This document shows, piece after piece, positions 28,179-37,051 of a stretch of 64,000 bases of DNA (position 1 is its first letter; each line of letters begins with the position of its first letter). The stretch spans positions 186,001 to 250,000 of the forward strand of contig NZ_FOEF01000003.1 of the NCBI RefSeq assembly GCF_900110575.1, in the 5' to 3' direction. Position numbers and translations under genes: made by a program. The notes under the pieces were generated by a model. It ran no database searches, had not been told where the DNA came from, and saw only the letters and a program-made list of their open reading frames with translations. Source of the DNA: Amycolatopsis saalfeldensis (GTDB lineage Bacteria; Actinomycetota; Actinomycetes; Mycobacteriales; Pseudonocardiaceae).

Positions 28179-29411
28179 CTGTCGAACGCAGTAGAGCGGG
28201 ACACCACGTCGCTGACACCGGCCGGTCGCCTGGACGCCCCGGGCTTCCGGCTGCGGGTCCTGCTGATCGAGGACGACGACGGGGACGCGCTGCTCGTCGA
28301 GGAGCTGCTCGCCGACGCGAGAGTCCCCACCACCCTCGCCCGGGTGCGGACGCTGGCCGGGGCACTGGACGGGCCGGTCGCCGTCGACTGCGTGCTGCTG
28401 GACCTCCAGCTGCCCGACGCGATGGGGCTGACCGGGCTGACCCGGCTGCTGCGGCACGCGCCCGGCACCGCCGTGGTGGTGCTGACCGGCCAGGACGACG
28501 AGGCGACCGGGGTCGCGGCGGTCGCCGCCGGCGCCCAGGACTACCTCGGCAAGGGCCAGGTCGACGGGCCGCTGCTGGGCAAGGCGCTGCGCTACGCCTG
28601 GGAGCGCAAGCGCGCCGAGCAGGCGGAACAGCAGCTGCTCCAGCAGCAGCTGCTGGCCAGCGAGAACTCGCGCCTGGAGCGCGGGCTGCTGCCGACGCCG
28701 CTGCTCGCCGACCGGCACCTGAGCCTGGCCGCGAAGTACCGGCCCGGCCGCAACGGATCGCTGCTCGGCGGCGACTTCTACGACGCCATCGAGCTGCCCG
28801 ACGGCCGGGTCCAGCTGGTGATCGGCGACGTCTGCGGCCACGGCCCGGACGAGGCGGCGCTGGGCGTCGCGCTGCGCATCGCCTGGCGCGCGCTGGTGCT
28901 GGCCGGGCTGCCGACGGCCGAGGTGCTGGCCACCGTCGAGCGGGTGCTGGTCCACGAGCGGATCCGGCCGCTGTTCGCGACGTTGTGCATGGTGGAGGTC
29001 GCGCCGGGCCGCGATTCGCTGCGGATGAGCCTCGCGGGGCACCCGCCGCCACTGGTCGCGACCCGCGACGGCCGCGGGCACCTGCTGCCGGGGGAGAAGC
29101 TGGGCGTGCCGCTCGGCCTGATCCCGGACGCGCGCTGGGATCCCCTCGACGTGGCGCTGGAGCCGGGCTGGTCGCTGCTGCTCTACACCGACGGGGTCTT
29201 CGAGGGCCGGGTCGGCGACGGCCCCGCGCGCCTCGGCCACGAGAAGATGGCGGAGCTGCTCCTGCGGCTGCTGCGCGAGGCCGGCCCGGACGCCGACCGC
29301 GGCGCGGTGCTGGACCGGCTGATCACCCGCGTCGAGGAGCTGAACGCGGGCGCCCTCGACGACGACGTCGCCCTCGCCATGCTCACGCACTTCCCGGAGG
29401 CGGGCGGATGA
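28179..29411 (+). CDS. Receiver-PP2C phosphatase response regulator (RsbU/SpoIIE type)
   Basis: A receiver domain (about 24-140; acidic pocket Glu31/Asp32/Asp33, phospho-acceptor Asp75 in VLLDLQLPDAMG) is joined by a coiled linker (RAEQAEQQLLQQQLLASEN) to a PP2C-type Ser/Thr phosphatase domain with GGDFYDA, GDVCGHGPDEA and the final DDDVALAML. It should dephosphorylate STAS antagonists when phosphorylated. The start is unusual: the frame opens after a TGA at 28140 and has no ATG, GTG or TTG before the receiver domain. I placed it at a CTG (28179), 9 bases after GGAAAGG; the CTG at 28170 is the alternative. The first GTG (28344) would cut the receiver in half. Confidence 0.8.
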   Translation: MSNAVERDTTSLTPAGRLDAPGFRLRVLLIEDDDGDALLVEELLADARVPTTLARVRTLAGALDGPVAVDCVLLDLQLPDAMGLTGLTRLLRHAPGTAVVVLTGQDDEATGVAAVAAGAQDYLGKGQVDGPLLGKALRYAWERKRAEQAEQQLLQQQLLASENSRLERGLLPTPLLADRHLSLAAKYRPGRNGSLLGGDFYDAIELPDGRVQLVIGDVCGHGPDEAALGVALRIAWRALVLAGLPTAEVLATVERVLVHERIRPLFATLCMVEVAPGRDSLRMSLAGHPPPLVATRDGRGHLLPGEKLGVPLGLIPDARWDPLDVALEPGWSLLLYTDGVFEGRVGDGPARLGHEKMAELLLRLLREAGPDADRGAVLDRLITRVEELNAGALDDDVALAMLTHFPEAGG

Positions 29412-30964
29412 ACCGGTACGCGGGCGCGGAATCGTCGTGGCCGATCCGCCGCTGGGTCACCCTGGTCGCCGTGGTCGAGGCGATCCTGCTGCTCGCGGCG
29501 CTCGCCGGCGGCGGGATCTCGATCGCCAACCTGAACAGCGCGCGCTCGCTCCTGCTGGACCAGACCGGCCCGCAACTGTTGCAGGCCAACGCTTTGGCCC
29601 AGTCACTGCTCAACCAGGAGACCGGCATCCGCGGTTATCTCCTGACCGGGCAACGCGATTTCCTCCAGCCCTACATCGACGGCAGGCAGGCCCAGACCGA
29701 CGCGGTGGAGGCGTTGCGGCAGCTCGGCGCGACGCCGGGCACAGAGGCCGGCAACGACCTCGAAGCCGTGCTGCGCTCGGCGAAAGCCTGGCAGGACGTC
29801 GCCGCCGCGCCGGACCAGGCCGGCACCGGAGGGCCGTCGCCCGTGCTGGCCGACCGCGGCAAGACCCTGTTCGACCAGGTCCGCGCGGGCCTTTCGACGC
29901 TGAACGCGCACCTGTCGGTCGCCCGTGACACCGGCCGGACCGCGCTGGACCGCGCGTCCGGGGTGCTCACTGCGTCGCTGGCCGTGATCGCCGCGCTGGT
30001 GGTGATCCTGTTCGTGTTGCTGTTCCTGGGGCTGCGCCGGACCATCACCCGGCCGATCACGCGGCTGGCCGAGGAGGTGCGGGTGGTGTCGGACGACGAC
30101 CTGCACCACCCCGTGCTCGGCACCGGGCCGCGGGAGCTGGTCAAGCTGGGCGCGGACGTCGAGGCGATGCGGCGGCGGATCGTCGACGAGGTCAGCGCGC
30201 TGGAGCGTGCGCACGCCCTGCTCGACCTCCGGACCCAGGCGCTGGAGCGGTCCAACTCCGATCTGGAGCAGTTCGCGTACGTCGCTTCGCACGACTTGCA
30301 GGAGCCGCTGCGCAAGGTGACGAGCTTCTGTCAGCTGCTGGAGCGCCGGTACAAGGGGCAGCTCGACGAGCGCGGCGAGCAGTACATCGACTTCGCCGTC
30401 GACGGCGCGAAACGGATGCAGAGCCTGATCAACGACCTGCTCGCCTTCTCCCGCGTCGGCCGGCACACCGCCGAGCCGGTGGTCCTCGATTCCGGCCGGC
30501 TGCTCGACCAGGCGCTCGCCAATCTCGGGACGGCCATCGAGGAGACCGGCGCCCGGGTCGAGCGGGGCGAGCTGCCCGAGGTGCGCGGCGAGGCGTCGCT
30601 GCTCACCGCGGTGTTGCAGAACCTGGTGAACAACGCGCTGAAGTTCCACGCCGACGAGCCGCCCGTCGTGCGCGTCGAAGCCGAGCGCGACGGTGGCCAG
30701 TGGCTGTTTTCCGTCACGGACAACGGAATCGGCATCGAAGAGCAGTACGCCGACCGCATCTTCGTGATCTTCCAACGGCTGCACAGCCGGACCGCCTACG
30801 GGGGGACCGGCATCGGGCTGGCGATGTGCCGCAAGATCATCGAGCACCACGGCGGCCGGATCTGGCTGGACACCGCGCACCCCGGGGGCAGCCGCTTCCG
30901 CTTCACCCTGCCCGTGGTGTCCACAGTGGACGCCGGGCCCGAGAGCCGGAACGAGGACGCATGA
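29408..30964 (+). CDS. CHASE3-HAMP sensor histidine kinase
   Basis: This 518-residue membrane kinase has a membrane segment (about 15-38), an extracellular CHASE3 domain (about 40-180, with the hallmark [20 protein letters not shown]), a second membrane segment (about 183-206), HAMP, and a HisKA domain with phospho-acceptor His295 in [12 protein letters not shown], the bacteriophytochrome-type H box. The HATPase follows ([23 protein letters not shown]). The ligand sensed by CHASE3 is unknown. It overlaps both neighbours by 4 bases (ATGA), placing kinase, phosphatase-regulator and response regulator in one translationally coupled unit. Confidence 0.93.
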   Translation: MNRYAGAESSWPIRRWVTLVAVVEAILLLAALAGGGISIANLNSARSLLLDQTGPQLLQANALAQSLLNQETGIRGYLLTGQRDFLQPYIDGRQAQTDAVEALRQLGATPGTEAGNDLEAVLRSAKAWQDVAAAPDQAGTGGPSPVLADRGKTLFDQVRAGLSTLNAHLSVARDTGRTALDRASGVLTASLAVIAALVVILFVLLFLGLRRTITRPITRLAEEVRVVSDDDLHHPVLGTGPRELVKLGADVEAMRRRIVDEVSALERAHALLDLRTQALERSNSDLEQFAYVASHDLQEPLRKVTSFCQLLERRYKGQLDERGEQYIDFAVDGAKRMQSLINDLLAFSRVGRHTAEPVVLDSGRLLDQALANLGTAIEETGARVERGELPEVRGEASLLTAVLQNLVNNALKFHADEPPVVRVEAERDGGQWLFSVTDNGIGIEEQYADRIFVIFQRLHSRTAYGGTGIGLAMCRKIIEHHGGRIWLDTAHPGGSRFRFTLPVVSTVDAGPESRNEDA

Positions 30965-31398
30965 CCGAGACCTTCGACCCCATCGACATCCTCCTCGTCG
31001 AGGACGACCCCGGCGACGTGCTGATGACGCGGGAGGCGTTCGAGCACCACAAGATCCGCAACCCGCTGTACGTGGTGTCCGACGGCGTCGAGGCGCTGCA
31101 GTTCCTGCGGCAGGAGCCGCCGTACGCCGACGTGCCGCGCCCCGGGCTGGTGCTGCTGGACCTGAACCTGCCCCGCAAGGACGGGCGCGAGGTGCTGGCC
31201 GAGGTCAAGGCCGCGCCCGAGCTGCGCTGCATCCCGGTGGTGGTGCTGACCACCTCGGAGGCCGAGGAGGACATCCTGCGCAGCTACGACCTGCACGCCA
31301 ACGCCTACGTGACCAAGCCGGTGGACTTCGACCGGTTTGTCGAGGTCGTCCGCCAGATCGACGATTTCTGGGTCACGGTCGTCAAGTTGCCCCGCTGA
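30961..31398 (+). CDS. Single-domain response regulator (Rcp1-like)
   Basis: This 145-residue stand-alone receiver has acidic residues Glu14-Asp15-Asp16, phospho-acceptor Asp67 ([11 protein letters not shown]), Thr97/Thr98 and Lys119 (YVTKPVDF). The long loop after helix 1 ([12 protein letters not shown]) is typical of the Rcp1 family that partners DLQEPL-type histidine kinases such as the one just upstream. With no output domain it probably acts by protein contact or as a phosphate shuttle toward the receiver-phosphatase. Confidence 0.93.
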   Translation: MTETFDPIDILLVEDDPGDVLMTREAFEHHKIRNPLYVVSDGVEALQFLRQEPPYADVPRPGLVLLDLNLPRKDGREVLAEVKAAPELRCIPVVVLTTSEAEEDILRSYDLHANAYVTKPVDFDRFVEVVRQIDDFWVTVVKLPR

Positions 31399-31440
31399 GC
31401 CGGTGGCGTGCGCGTGGTTGTTGCTGCACGATAGGCATTC

Positions 31441-31833
31441 GTGACGTCTTCTTCCCGGGATGTTCCCGCCGCGCGCCAGGACAGCGGCGACCTGCAGGTC
31501 ACCGTGCGCTGGCGCGGCGACGCGGCGGTGGTGGCGGTGTCGGGCGAGATCGACCTGGTGACCGCGCCGGAGTTCGACGAGGTCGTCGCCGGCGTCGTGG
31601 ACCAGGGCCCGGCCGTGCTGGTGGTCGACCTGGGCGCGGTCTCGTTCCTCAGCTCGGCCGGCCTGCAGGTGCTCGCGGGCGCCCACCGGCGGCTCGGCGA
31701 GCGCGGCCTGCGGGCGGTCACCACCTCGGCCGTCACGTCGAGGCCGTTCACCAGCACCGGCCTGGACACCTGGATCGGCCTGTTCCCCTCGGTCGACGAG
31801 GCGCTGGCCCCGGCCCCGGGAACGGGGGAGTGA
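31441..31833 (+). CDS. STAS anti-sigma-factor antagonist (RsbV-like)
   Basis: This 130-residue STAS protein has SGEIDLVTAPEF and VVDLGAVSFLSSAGLQVL. Ser72 occupies the usual phosphorylation site, unlike the Cys in the other STAS protein at 13.8 kb. It should be phosphorylated by the ATPase encoded next and dephosphorylated by the receiver-PP2C protein. The start is the GTG at 31441, 42 bases after the response regulator; no Shine-Dalgarno is evident, so it may have its own leaderless transcript. Confidence 0.9.
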   Translation: MTSSSRDVPAARQDSGDLQVTVRWRGDAAVVAVSGEIDLVTAPEFDEVVAGVVDQGPAVLVVDLGAVSFLSSAGLQVLAGAHRRLGERGLRAVTTSAVTSRPFTSTGLDTWIGLFPSVDEALAPAPGTGE

Positions 31834-32273
31834 GCGTGGCGGTGACCGAGGAGGGCGCCTTGCCGGTCGCGCCTTTGCGCTGCGACGGCGTCCCGGCCGA
31901 GCCCCGCGCCCTGCGCACCCTGCGCCACCGCCTCAAGGAGTGGGCGCTGGCGGCCGGCATCGAGCCGGATCTGGCCCAGGACATCGCTTTGGCCGGCTAC
32001 GAGGCGCTGGCGAACGTCGCGGACCACGCGTACCAGAACAACCACGGCGGCCTGGTGGACCTCGAAGCCGCTCTGCACGACGGCCGCGTCGAGGTCGTGA
32101 TCACCGACCACGGCCAGTGGCGCGCGCCGGTCGCCGACTCGGCCCGGGTGTCGCTGCGGGGCCGCGGCCTGATGCTCCTGCGCGCGAGCGCGGACGCCGC
32201 GGAGATCACCCCCGGCGCGGACGGCACCGTGGTGACCCTGGGCTGGAACCTGCCGGTCCCGTCTTCACACTGA
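31830..32273 (+). CDS. RsbW-like anti-sigma kinase (HATPase_c_2)
   Basis: This 147-residue GHKL-type ATPase has an N box AGYEALANVADHAY, a G1 box ITDHGQ and a G2 box GRGLMLL, the layout of RsbW/SpoIIAB-like kinases. It overlaps the STAS gene by 4 bases (GTGA), the standard pairing of antagonist and kinase. It would bind a sigma factor or the STAS protein. No sigmaB-type gene is in the window, so its target is elsewhere. The stop overlaps the convergent acyl-CoA ligase by 9 bases. Confidence 0.9.
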   Translation: MSVAVTEEGALPVAPLRCDGVPAEPRALRTLRHRLKEWALAAGIEPDLAQDIALAGYEALANVADHAYQNNHGGLVDLEAALHDGRVEVVITDHGQWRAPVADSARVSLRGRGLMLLRASADAAEITPGADGTVVTLGWNLPVPSSH

Positions 32274-33887
32274 GGGGCTGGGCACCCCGGCCGCGCGGCG
32301 GCGCAGCAGGAAGCGCTGCACCTTGCCGCTCGGATTCCGGGGCAGCGCCTCGACGAACTCCAGCCGCCGGGGGTACTTGTACGGCGCCGCAAGGGATTTC
32401 GCGAAGTCCTGCAGTTCCGCGGCCTTGACGGGGGAGGGCGGGACGCCGTCGCGCAGGACCACGTAGGCGGCCACCACCGAGCCGCGGGCCTCGTCCGGGG
32501 CGGCGACCACCGCGCACTCCAGGACGTCCGGATGGCGCAGCAGCACCTCCTCGACTTCGGGGCCGGCGATGTTGTAGCCCGAGGAGACGATCATGTCGTC
32601 GCTGCGGGCGCGGTAGTGGAAGTAGCCGTCCTCGTCGCGGACGTAGGTGTCGCCGGTCAGGTTCCAGCCGTCCTGCACGAACACGGACTGGCGGTCGTCG
32701 GCGAGGTAGCGGCAGCCGGTGGGGCCCACCACGGCGAGCCGGCCCGCGGTGCCGTCCGGGACCGGGTGGCCGTCCTCGTCGACGATGCGGGCGCGGTAGC
32801 CCGGCACGACGCGGCCGGTGGAGCCCGGGCGCGCGTCGCCGTCGGCGGCGGAGATGAACACGTGCAGCATTTCGGTGCTGCCGATGCCGTCGATCAGCCA
32901 GTGCCCGGTCGCTTCGTGGAAGTCGGCGGCCACCGCGGCCGGCAGGGCCTCGCCCGCCGAAACCGCGCGTCGCAGGCCCCGCAGCAGCGGCCGCCGGTCC
33001 GAGGCGAGGATCGCGCGGTACGCGGTGGGCGCGGTGAACAGCACCGTGACGCCGTGCGCGGCCGCCAGCTCGGCCAGTTCCAGGGGAGTGGCCCGCTCGA
33101 CCAGCAGCGTGGCCGCGCCCGCGTGCAGCGGGAACACCAGCAGGCCGCCGAGCCCGAAGGTGAACGCCAGCGGCGGCGTGCCGGTGAACAGGTCGTCCGG
33201 CTCCGGCTTCACCACGTGCCGCGAGAAGGTGTCCGCGATGGCGAGCAGGTCGCGGTGGAAGTGCATGGTCGCCTTCGGGCGACCGGTCGTGCCCGAGGTG
33301 AACGCCAGGATCGCGACGTCGTCGGCGGCCGTCGCCACGTCGTCGAACGTCGTCGGCTGCCCAGCACAGCGGGTGGCGAGGTCCTCGGGCGAGTCTCCGC
33401 CGTACGCGAGCACGGGCAGGTCGAACGCTTGCAGTTCCTCGGTATAGCGGTGGTCGGACAGTGCGAGTGTCGGCGAGGAGGCGTCGATGATCTTCGTCAG
33501 CTCGTGCGCGCGCAGCATCGGCATGGTCGCGACGGCGACCGCGCCCGCCTTCAGCACGCCCAGCCAGCACGCGGCCAGCCAGGGGGTGTTCGGCCCGCGC
33601 AGCAGCACGCGGTTGCCGGGCACCACGCCCAGCCCGGCCAGCGTCCCGGCCACCTGGTTCGCGCGGGCCAGCAACTCGCCGTACGTCCACGTGGTGTCCG
33701 CGGACACCACGGCGCGGCGCTCGGCGCCCCAGCGCTCGACGGCACCGTCGAGCAGCCGGGTCGCGGCGTTGAGCCGGGCCGGGTAGGCCAGCTCGGGAAG
33801 GTCGAAGACCAGCTCCGGCCACGACCCGGCGGGCGGCAGGTGGTCCCGGCAGAAGGTGTCCACGTGGGCACTGGGCGAGAGCGGCAC
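32265..33887 (-). CDS. Acyl-CoA ligase (benzoate/acyl-CoA synthetase family)
   Basis: This 540-residue ANL-superfamily adenylate-forming enzyme has the AMP-binding P-loop AFTSGTTGRPKATMH, the A5-type GIGSTEML, the hinge YHFRARSDDMIVSSGYNI-type segment and the C-terminal catalytic Lys in NPSGKVQRFLL. It activates a carboxylic acid with ATP and CoA. The overall pattern is closest to benzoate- and 2-aminobenzoate-CoA ligases, so an aromatic acid is likely. The start is a GTG at 33887 with GAGGT 5 bases upstream; the frame stays open beyond it but passes through a promoter and operator. Confidence 0.88.
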   Translation of the reverse strand: MPLSPSAHVDTFCRDHLPPAGSWPELVFDLPELAYPARLNAATRLLDGAVERWGAERRAVVSADTTWTYGELLARANQVAGTLAGLGVVPGNRVLLRGPNTPWLAACWLGVLKAGAVAVATMPMLRAHELTKIIDASSPTLALSDHRYTEELQAFDLPVLAYGGDSPEDLATRCAGQPTTFDDVATAADDVAILAFTSGTTGRPKATMHFHRDLLAIADTFSRHVVKPEPDDLFTGTPPLAFTFGLGGLLVFPLHAGAATLLVERATPLELAELAAAHGVTVLFTAPTAYRAILASDRRPLLRGLRRAVSAGEALPAAVAADFHEATGHWLIDGIGSTEMLHVFISAADGDARPGSTGRVVPGYRARIVDEDGHPVPDGTAGRLAVVGPTGCRYLADDRQSVFVQDGWNLTGDTYVRDEDGYFHYRARSDDMIVSSGYNIAGPEVEEVLLRHPDVLECAVVAAPDEARGSVVAAYVVLRDGVPPSPVKAAELQDFAKSLAAPYKYPRRLEFVEALPRNPSGKVQRFLLRRRAAGVPSPSV

Positions 33888-33927
33888 GGTAAACCTCGCT
33901 TCCGGTGCAGTCCGGCACCAGAACGCC

Positions 33928-33940
33928 ACTGTAATACAGT
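33928..33940 (-). promoter_or_regulatory. Operator-promoter of the acyl-CoA ligase gene
   Basis: ACTGTA-A-TACAGT is a perfect 6-1-6 palindrome. Its half TACAGT on the minus strand (33928-33933) also serves as a TAnnnT -10 box about 40 bases before the GTG start. A repressor bound here would block RNA polymerase; TetR- and GntR-type regulators of acyl-CoA genes use similar sites. Confidence 0.55.
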
Positions 33941-33979
33941 TTACGATCGTCAGGAAGACGCGACAACGGCCGGGCCGCC

Positions 33980-34657
33980 TCAGCCGCCGTCGGCGGGCCT
34001 CCACACGTTGTCGGAGGTGTCCGGGGTGGTTTCCCCGGTGCCGGAATCCGTTGTGCCGTAATGACCTGGTGGCAGTTTCCGGTGCCGCTGCGCGATCGCC
34101 ACCCCGGTTTGGAGCGCGAGGCACAGCGCCACGTAGCCGAGGATCGGCCCGGTGAAGGCATGTGGCGGGCGGCCTTCGCCGACGAGGTCGAAGGCCGCCG
34201 GCACCGAGTAGATCGCGGGTATGGTGGTTGCGATCGCCTGGCGGCGCAGCAGTTCGTCCGCGGCGAGGGAACCGTCGTCTTCGGCGATCACCGGCTCGCG
34301 CAGAGTGCTGCACAGCACCACCCCGGTGCAGATCGCGCCCAGCGCGAGCAGTCCGAGCCAGCTCCACGCATACGTCCGCGCCCCGGCGACGAACATCGAC
34401 AGTGCCAGCGCAGCCCCGCCGAGGAAGGTACCGGCCACCGCTGCGACGAACCAGCCGTCGACCAGCCCCGTCGGCCGGGTGACCTCGGTGACGCGATCGG
34501 GCACCAGTGCGACGAGGTTGCGCAGACGCACTTGCCGGGCCCGCCACTGCCCGATCTGGAGGGCGGCGAAGAAGAAGTACAGGGGGAAGCTCGGGGGCAT
34601 CTCCTGGCCGCGCACGCCCGGTAGCCACTCCGGCCTCAGGTATGCCAGGCCAGCCAC
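33980..34657 (-). CDS. Multi-pass membrane protein of unknown function
   Basis: This protein of up to 225 residues has about four hydrophobic segments (residues about 24-36, 71-90, 96-115 and 175-192). A loop with EDDGSLAADELLRRQAIATT lies between the third and fourth, and the tail is polar and Thr-rich. I do not recognise the family. The start is uncertain: GTG at 34657 gives the longest form, while the GTG (V15) and ATG (M20) a few codons downstream are nearly as good. It may be translationally coupled to a 31-codon frame that ends just inside it. Confidence 0.6.
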   Translation of the reverse strand: MAGLAYLRPEWLPGVRGQEMPPSFPLYFFFAALQIGQWRARQVRLRNLVALVPDRVTEVTRPTGLVDGWFVAAVAGTFLGGAALALSMFVAGARTYAWSWLGLLALGAICTGVVLCSTLREPVIAEDDGSLAADELLRRQAIATTIPAIYSVPAAFDLVGEGRPPHAFTGPILGYVALCLALQTGVAIAQRHRKLPPGHYGTTDSGTGETTPDTSDNVWRPADGG

Positions 34658-34731
34658 TTGCGCACGGCGGCGATCTCCGCGGATGACGGTTCGGCAGGCG
34701 GTCTTCTCCGGCGCGCCAGGAACTTGTGCAT
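34636..34731 (-). CDS. Possible 31-residue basic small protein
   Basis: An ATG (34731) preceded by GGGGAGTGAGGCC opens a short frame encoding MHKFLARRRRPPAEPSSAEI and 11 further residues ending KWLAWHT. Third positions are GC-rich and composition is protein-like: an Arg cluster, a Pro hinge and a Trp-rich end. Its 3' end overlaps the start of the membrane protein gene in another frame, which would suit translational coupling. Evidence is limited to context, so it may not be expressed. Confidence 0.3.
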   Translation of the reverse strand: MHKFLARRRRPPAEPSSAEIAAVRKWLAWHT

Positions 34732-34876
34732 GGCCTCACTCCCCAGAAATCGGCCATCGAGTACCGGATGGTCACACGAGGGGAGAAACCTCGTCAACCA
34801 AGCGCAAGCCGAACGGGATCCCAGCGAGACCTCGGCGCCACTCCCGTCGCCGCGTGGCGAGGGAGTGGCGCCGGGT

Positions 34877-37006
34877 TCAGGAGCGGGCGTCGAGGTAGGC
34901 CGGGTCCGGCGGCGGGATCGGGATGTCGGGCTGGCCGGCCAGCAGGGTGCTCATGGAGCTGAAGTACGGCGGCGCGGCGACCGTGCCACCGAACGCGCCG
35001 TGCCCGCAGTTGCCCAGGTGCACCGGGGTGCCCGGGCAGATCTCCGCCGGGTGCGGGCCGTCGGCGAACACCATCGAGGACACCGCGAAGTTGTCCACGC
35101 CGCCGACGAAGGCGACCGACTCGCTCTGCTGCGTGGTCCCGGTCTTGCCGATGTCGGGCCGGGTCCAGCCGGCGTTGCGGGCCGCGCTGGCCGAGGTGCC
35201 GATGGTGGTGTCCTGGCTGAGCCCGGACTCCAGCGTGGCCGCGACGCCCTGCGGGATCACCTGCTCACAGGCCGGCTGCTGGACCGGCACCGGCTTCCCG
35301 TCCCGGTCGGTCACCGACAGGATCGGGTTCGGCGCGCACCAGGTGCCGCCGCTCATCAGCGTGGCCGACACGTTCGCCATCTCCAGCGGGCTGACCGGGC
35401 TGTTGCCGAGCGTGAACGACAGCAGGTTCTGGAAGTACGTCGACTGCGGCTGGTTGTACTGCGGGTTCTTCGACAGCGCGTTGCCGGGGTCGGTGATCGG
35501 CGGGTTGCCCGCGTCGTTGGTCGCCAGGGTGTTGCGCAGGCCCAGCTTCCGCGCCATGTCCAGCACCGCGGGCATGCCGACCTGGCTCTCGAGGCCCACG
35601 AACGCGACGTTCGGCGAGGTCGCCAGGCCGTTCGCCACCGTGATCGGGTCCGGGTAGCTGGTGCCGTCGTTGCTCACCGGGTAGCAGTGGGTGTACTGGT
35701 TCGCGTTCGGCGGGGTGAAGCAGTTGCTCATCGGGTTGGGCAGCGGGGTGTTCAGCCCGGCCTTGCCGGCCACCATCGCGGCGGCGGTGGTGAAGATCTT
35801 GAACGAGGAGCCCGCGCCGAACTTGTTGCTCGCGTCGGCCACGATGTCGGTGGACGTCTCGCCCTGCGCCGGGTCCGTGCCGTAGTTGCGGTTCGCCACC
35901 ATCGCGAGCACCTGGTGCTGGCTGCTGCCCGGCTGGATCACGGCGAAGGTGTTGGCGACACCGTCCTGCGTGGTCGGCACGTTCCCGTCGACCGCGTCCT
36001 TGGTCACCTGGCTCACGTGCGGGTCCATGGTGGTCTTGACGACGTAGCCGCCGGTGTCGATCTGGTCGGCGGTGAGGCCGGCCTTCTCCAGGTAGTTCAC
36101 CGCGTACGTGCAGAAGAACCCGGCGTCCGGCGCCGCGCCCATGCAGGTGCTCGGCGGCGTCTGCGGGTGGGTGCCGACCACGCCCAGCGGGGTCGCCTTC
36201 GCCGTGGCGGCGTACGCGGCGGGCAGCGAGTGGGCGGTCACCATGGAGTCGATGACCACGTTGCGGCGTTTGAGCGCCTGGTCCGGATGGCTGTACGGGT
36301 TGTAGACGCTCGGGTTGTTCACCATCCCGGCGAGCAGCGCGGCCTGCGGCACGGTCAATTTGTCCGCTGTGGTCCCGAAATACGCTTGCGCGGCGGCGCC
36401 GATGCCGTAGACGGTGCCGCTGAACTCGACCACGTTCAGGTAATCGGCGAGCACGTCGTCCTTCGACACGGTCTGGCTCACCTGCACGGCCATCTTCGCC
36501 TCGCGCAGCTTGCGCGCCAGCGAGTCCTCGCGGTCCTGGGCCTGCGCGTTCTTGTTCCCGCGGTCCACCACGTTGATCAGGTAGTTCTTCACGTACTGCT
36601 GGGTGATCGTCGACGCGCCCTGCACGTTGCCGCCCGAGCTGTTGTTGACCGCTGCGCGCAGCATGCCCTGCGGGTCGACGCCGCCCTCGGTGTAGAAGCG
36701 GCGGTCTTCGATGTCGACGATCGCGGCCTTCATCGTGGTGGCGATCTGTGCCGCGGTGACCGGAACGCGGTATTGCGAGTACAAAGTCGCGATCGCGCCG
36801 CCATTCCGATCCGTCACCGTTGTCACCAAAGGCGGATCCGCGTGCGCGAGATCGGCCGAAATGGTGTCGACCGAATCACTGACCTGATTGGACAGCACAC
36901 CGGCGCCGATCGCGACCGGCGCCATGGTGCCGGCGACCAGGATCCCGGCCAGCACACACAATCCGAGAAACGGGGCTATCCCCCTGCTGCGAGCCACGGA
37001 CGCCAC
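34877..37006 (-). CDS. Class A penicillin-binding protein (transglycosylase/transpeptidase)
   Basis: This 709-residue bifunctional peptidoglycan synthase has a membrane anchor (about 11-33), then a GT51 domain with the catalytic-site motifs EDRRFYTEGGVDPQGMLRA and GASTITQQYVKN. The transpeptidase domain carries Ser400-x-x-Lys403 (GSSFK), the SxN region and K621-T-G (GKTGTTQQSE). It polymerises and cross-links glycan strands on the outer face of the membrane. It lacks the long C-terminal Pro/Gly tail of mycobacterial PonA and has no PASTA domain. It appears monocistronic. Confidence 0.95.
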   Translation of the reverse strand: MASVARSRGIAPFLGLCVLAGILVAGTMAPVAIGAGVLSNQVSDSVDTISADLAHADPPLVTTVTDRNGGAIATLYSQYRVPVTAAQIATTMKAAIVDIEDRRFYTEGGVDPQGMLRAAVNNSSGGNVQGASTITQQYVKNYLINVVDRGNKNAQAQDREDSLARKLREAKMAVQVSQTVSKDDVLADYLNVVEFSGTVYGIGAAAQAYFGTTADKLTVPQAALLAGMVNNPSVYNPYSHPDQALKRRNVVIDSMVTAHSLPAAYAATAKATPLGVVGTHPQTPPSTCMGAAPDAGFFCTYAVNYLEKAGLTADQIDTGGYVVKTTMDPHVSQVTKDAVDGNVPTTQDGVANTFAVIQPGSSQHQVLAMVANRNYGTDPAQGETSTDIVADASNKFGAGSSFKIFTTAAAMVAGKAGLNTPLPNPMSNCFTPPNANQYTHCYPVSNDGTSYPDPITVANGLATSPNVAFVGLESQVGMPAVLDMARKLGLRNTLATNDAGNPPITDPGNALSKNPQYNQPQSTYFQNLLSFTLGNSPVSPLEMANVSATLMSGGTWCAPNPILSVTDRDGKPVPVQQPACEQVIPQGVAATLESGLSQDTTIGTSASAARNAGWTRPDIGKTGTTQQSESVAFVGGVDNFAVSSMVFADGPHPAEICPGTPVHLGNCGHGAFGGTVAAPPYFSSMSTLLAGQPDIPIPPPDPAYLDARS

Positions 37007-37051
37007 GTTAGGACTGCCCGGGTGAGCAGGGCGTGGGGTGAGACGTTTCTT

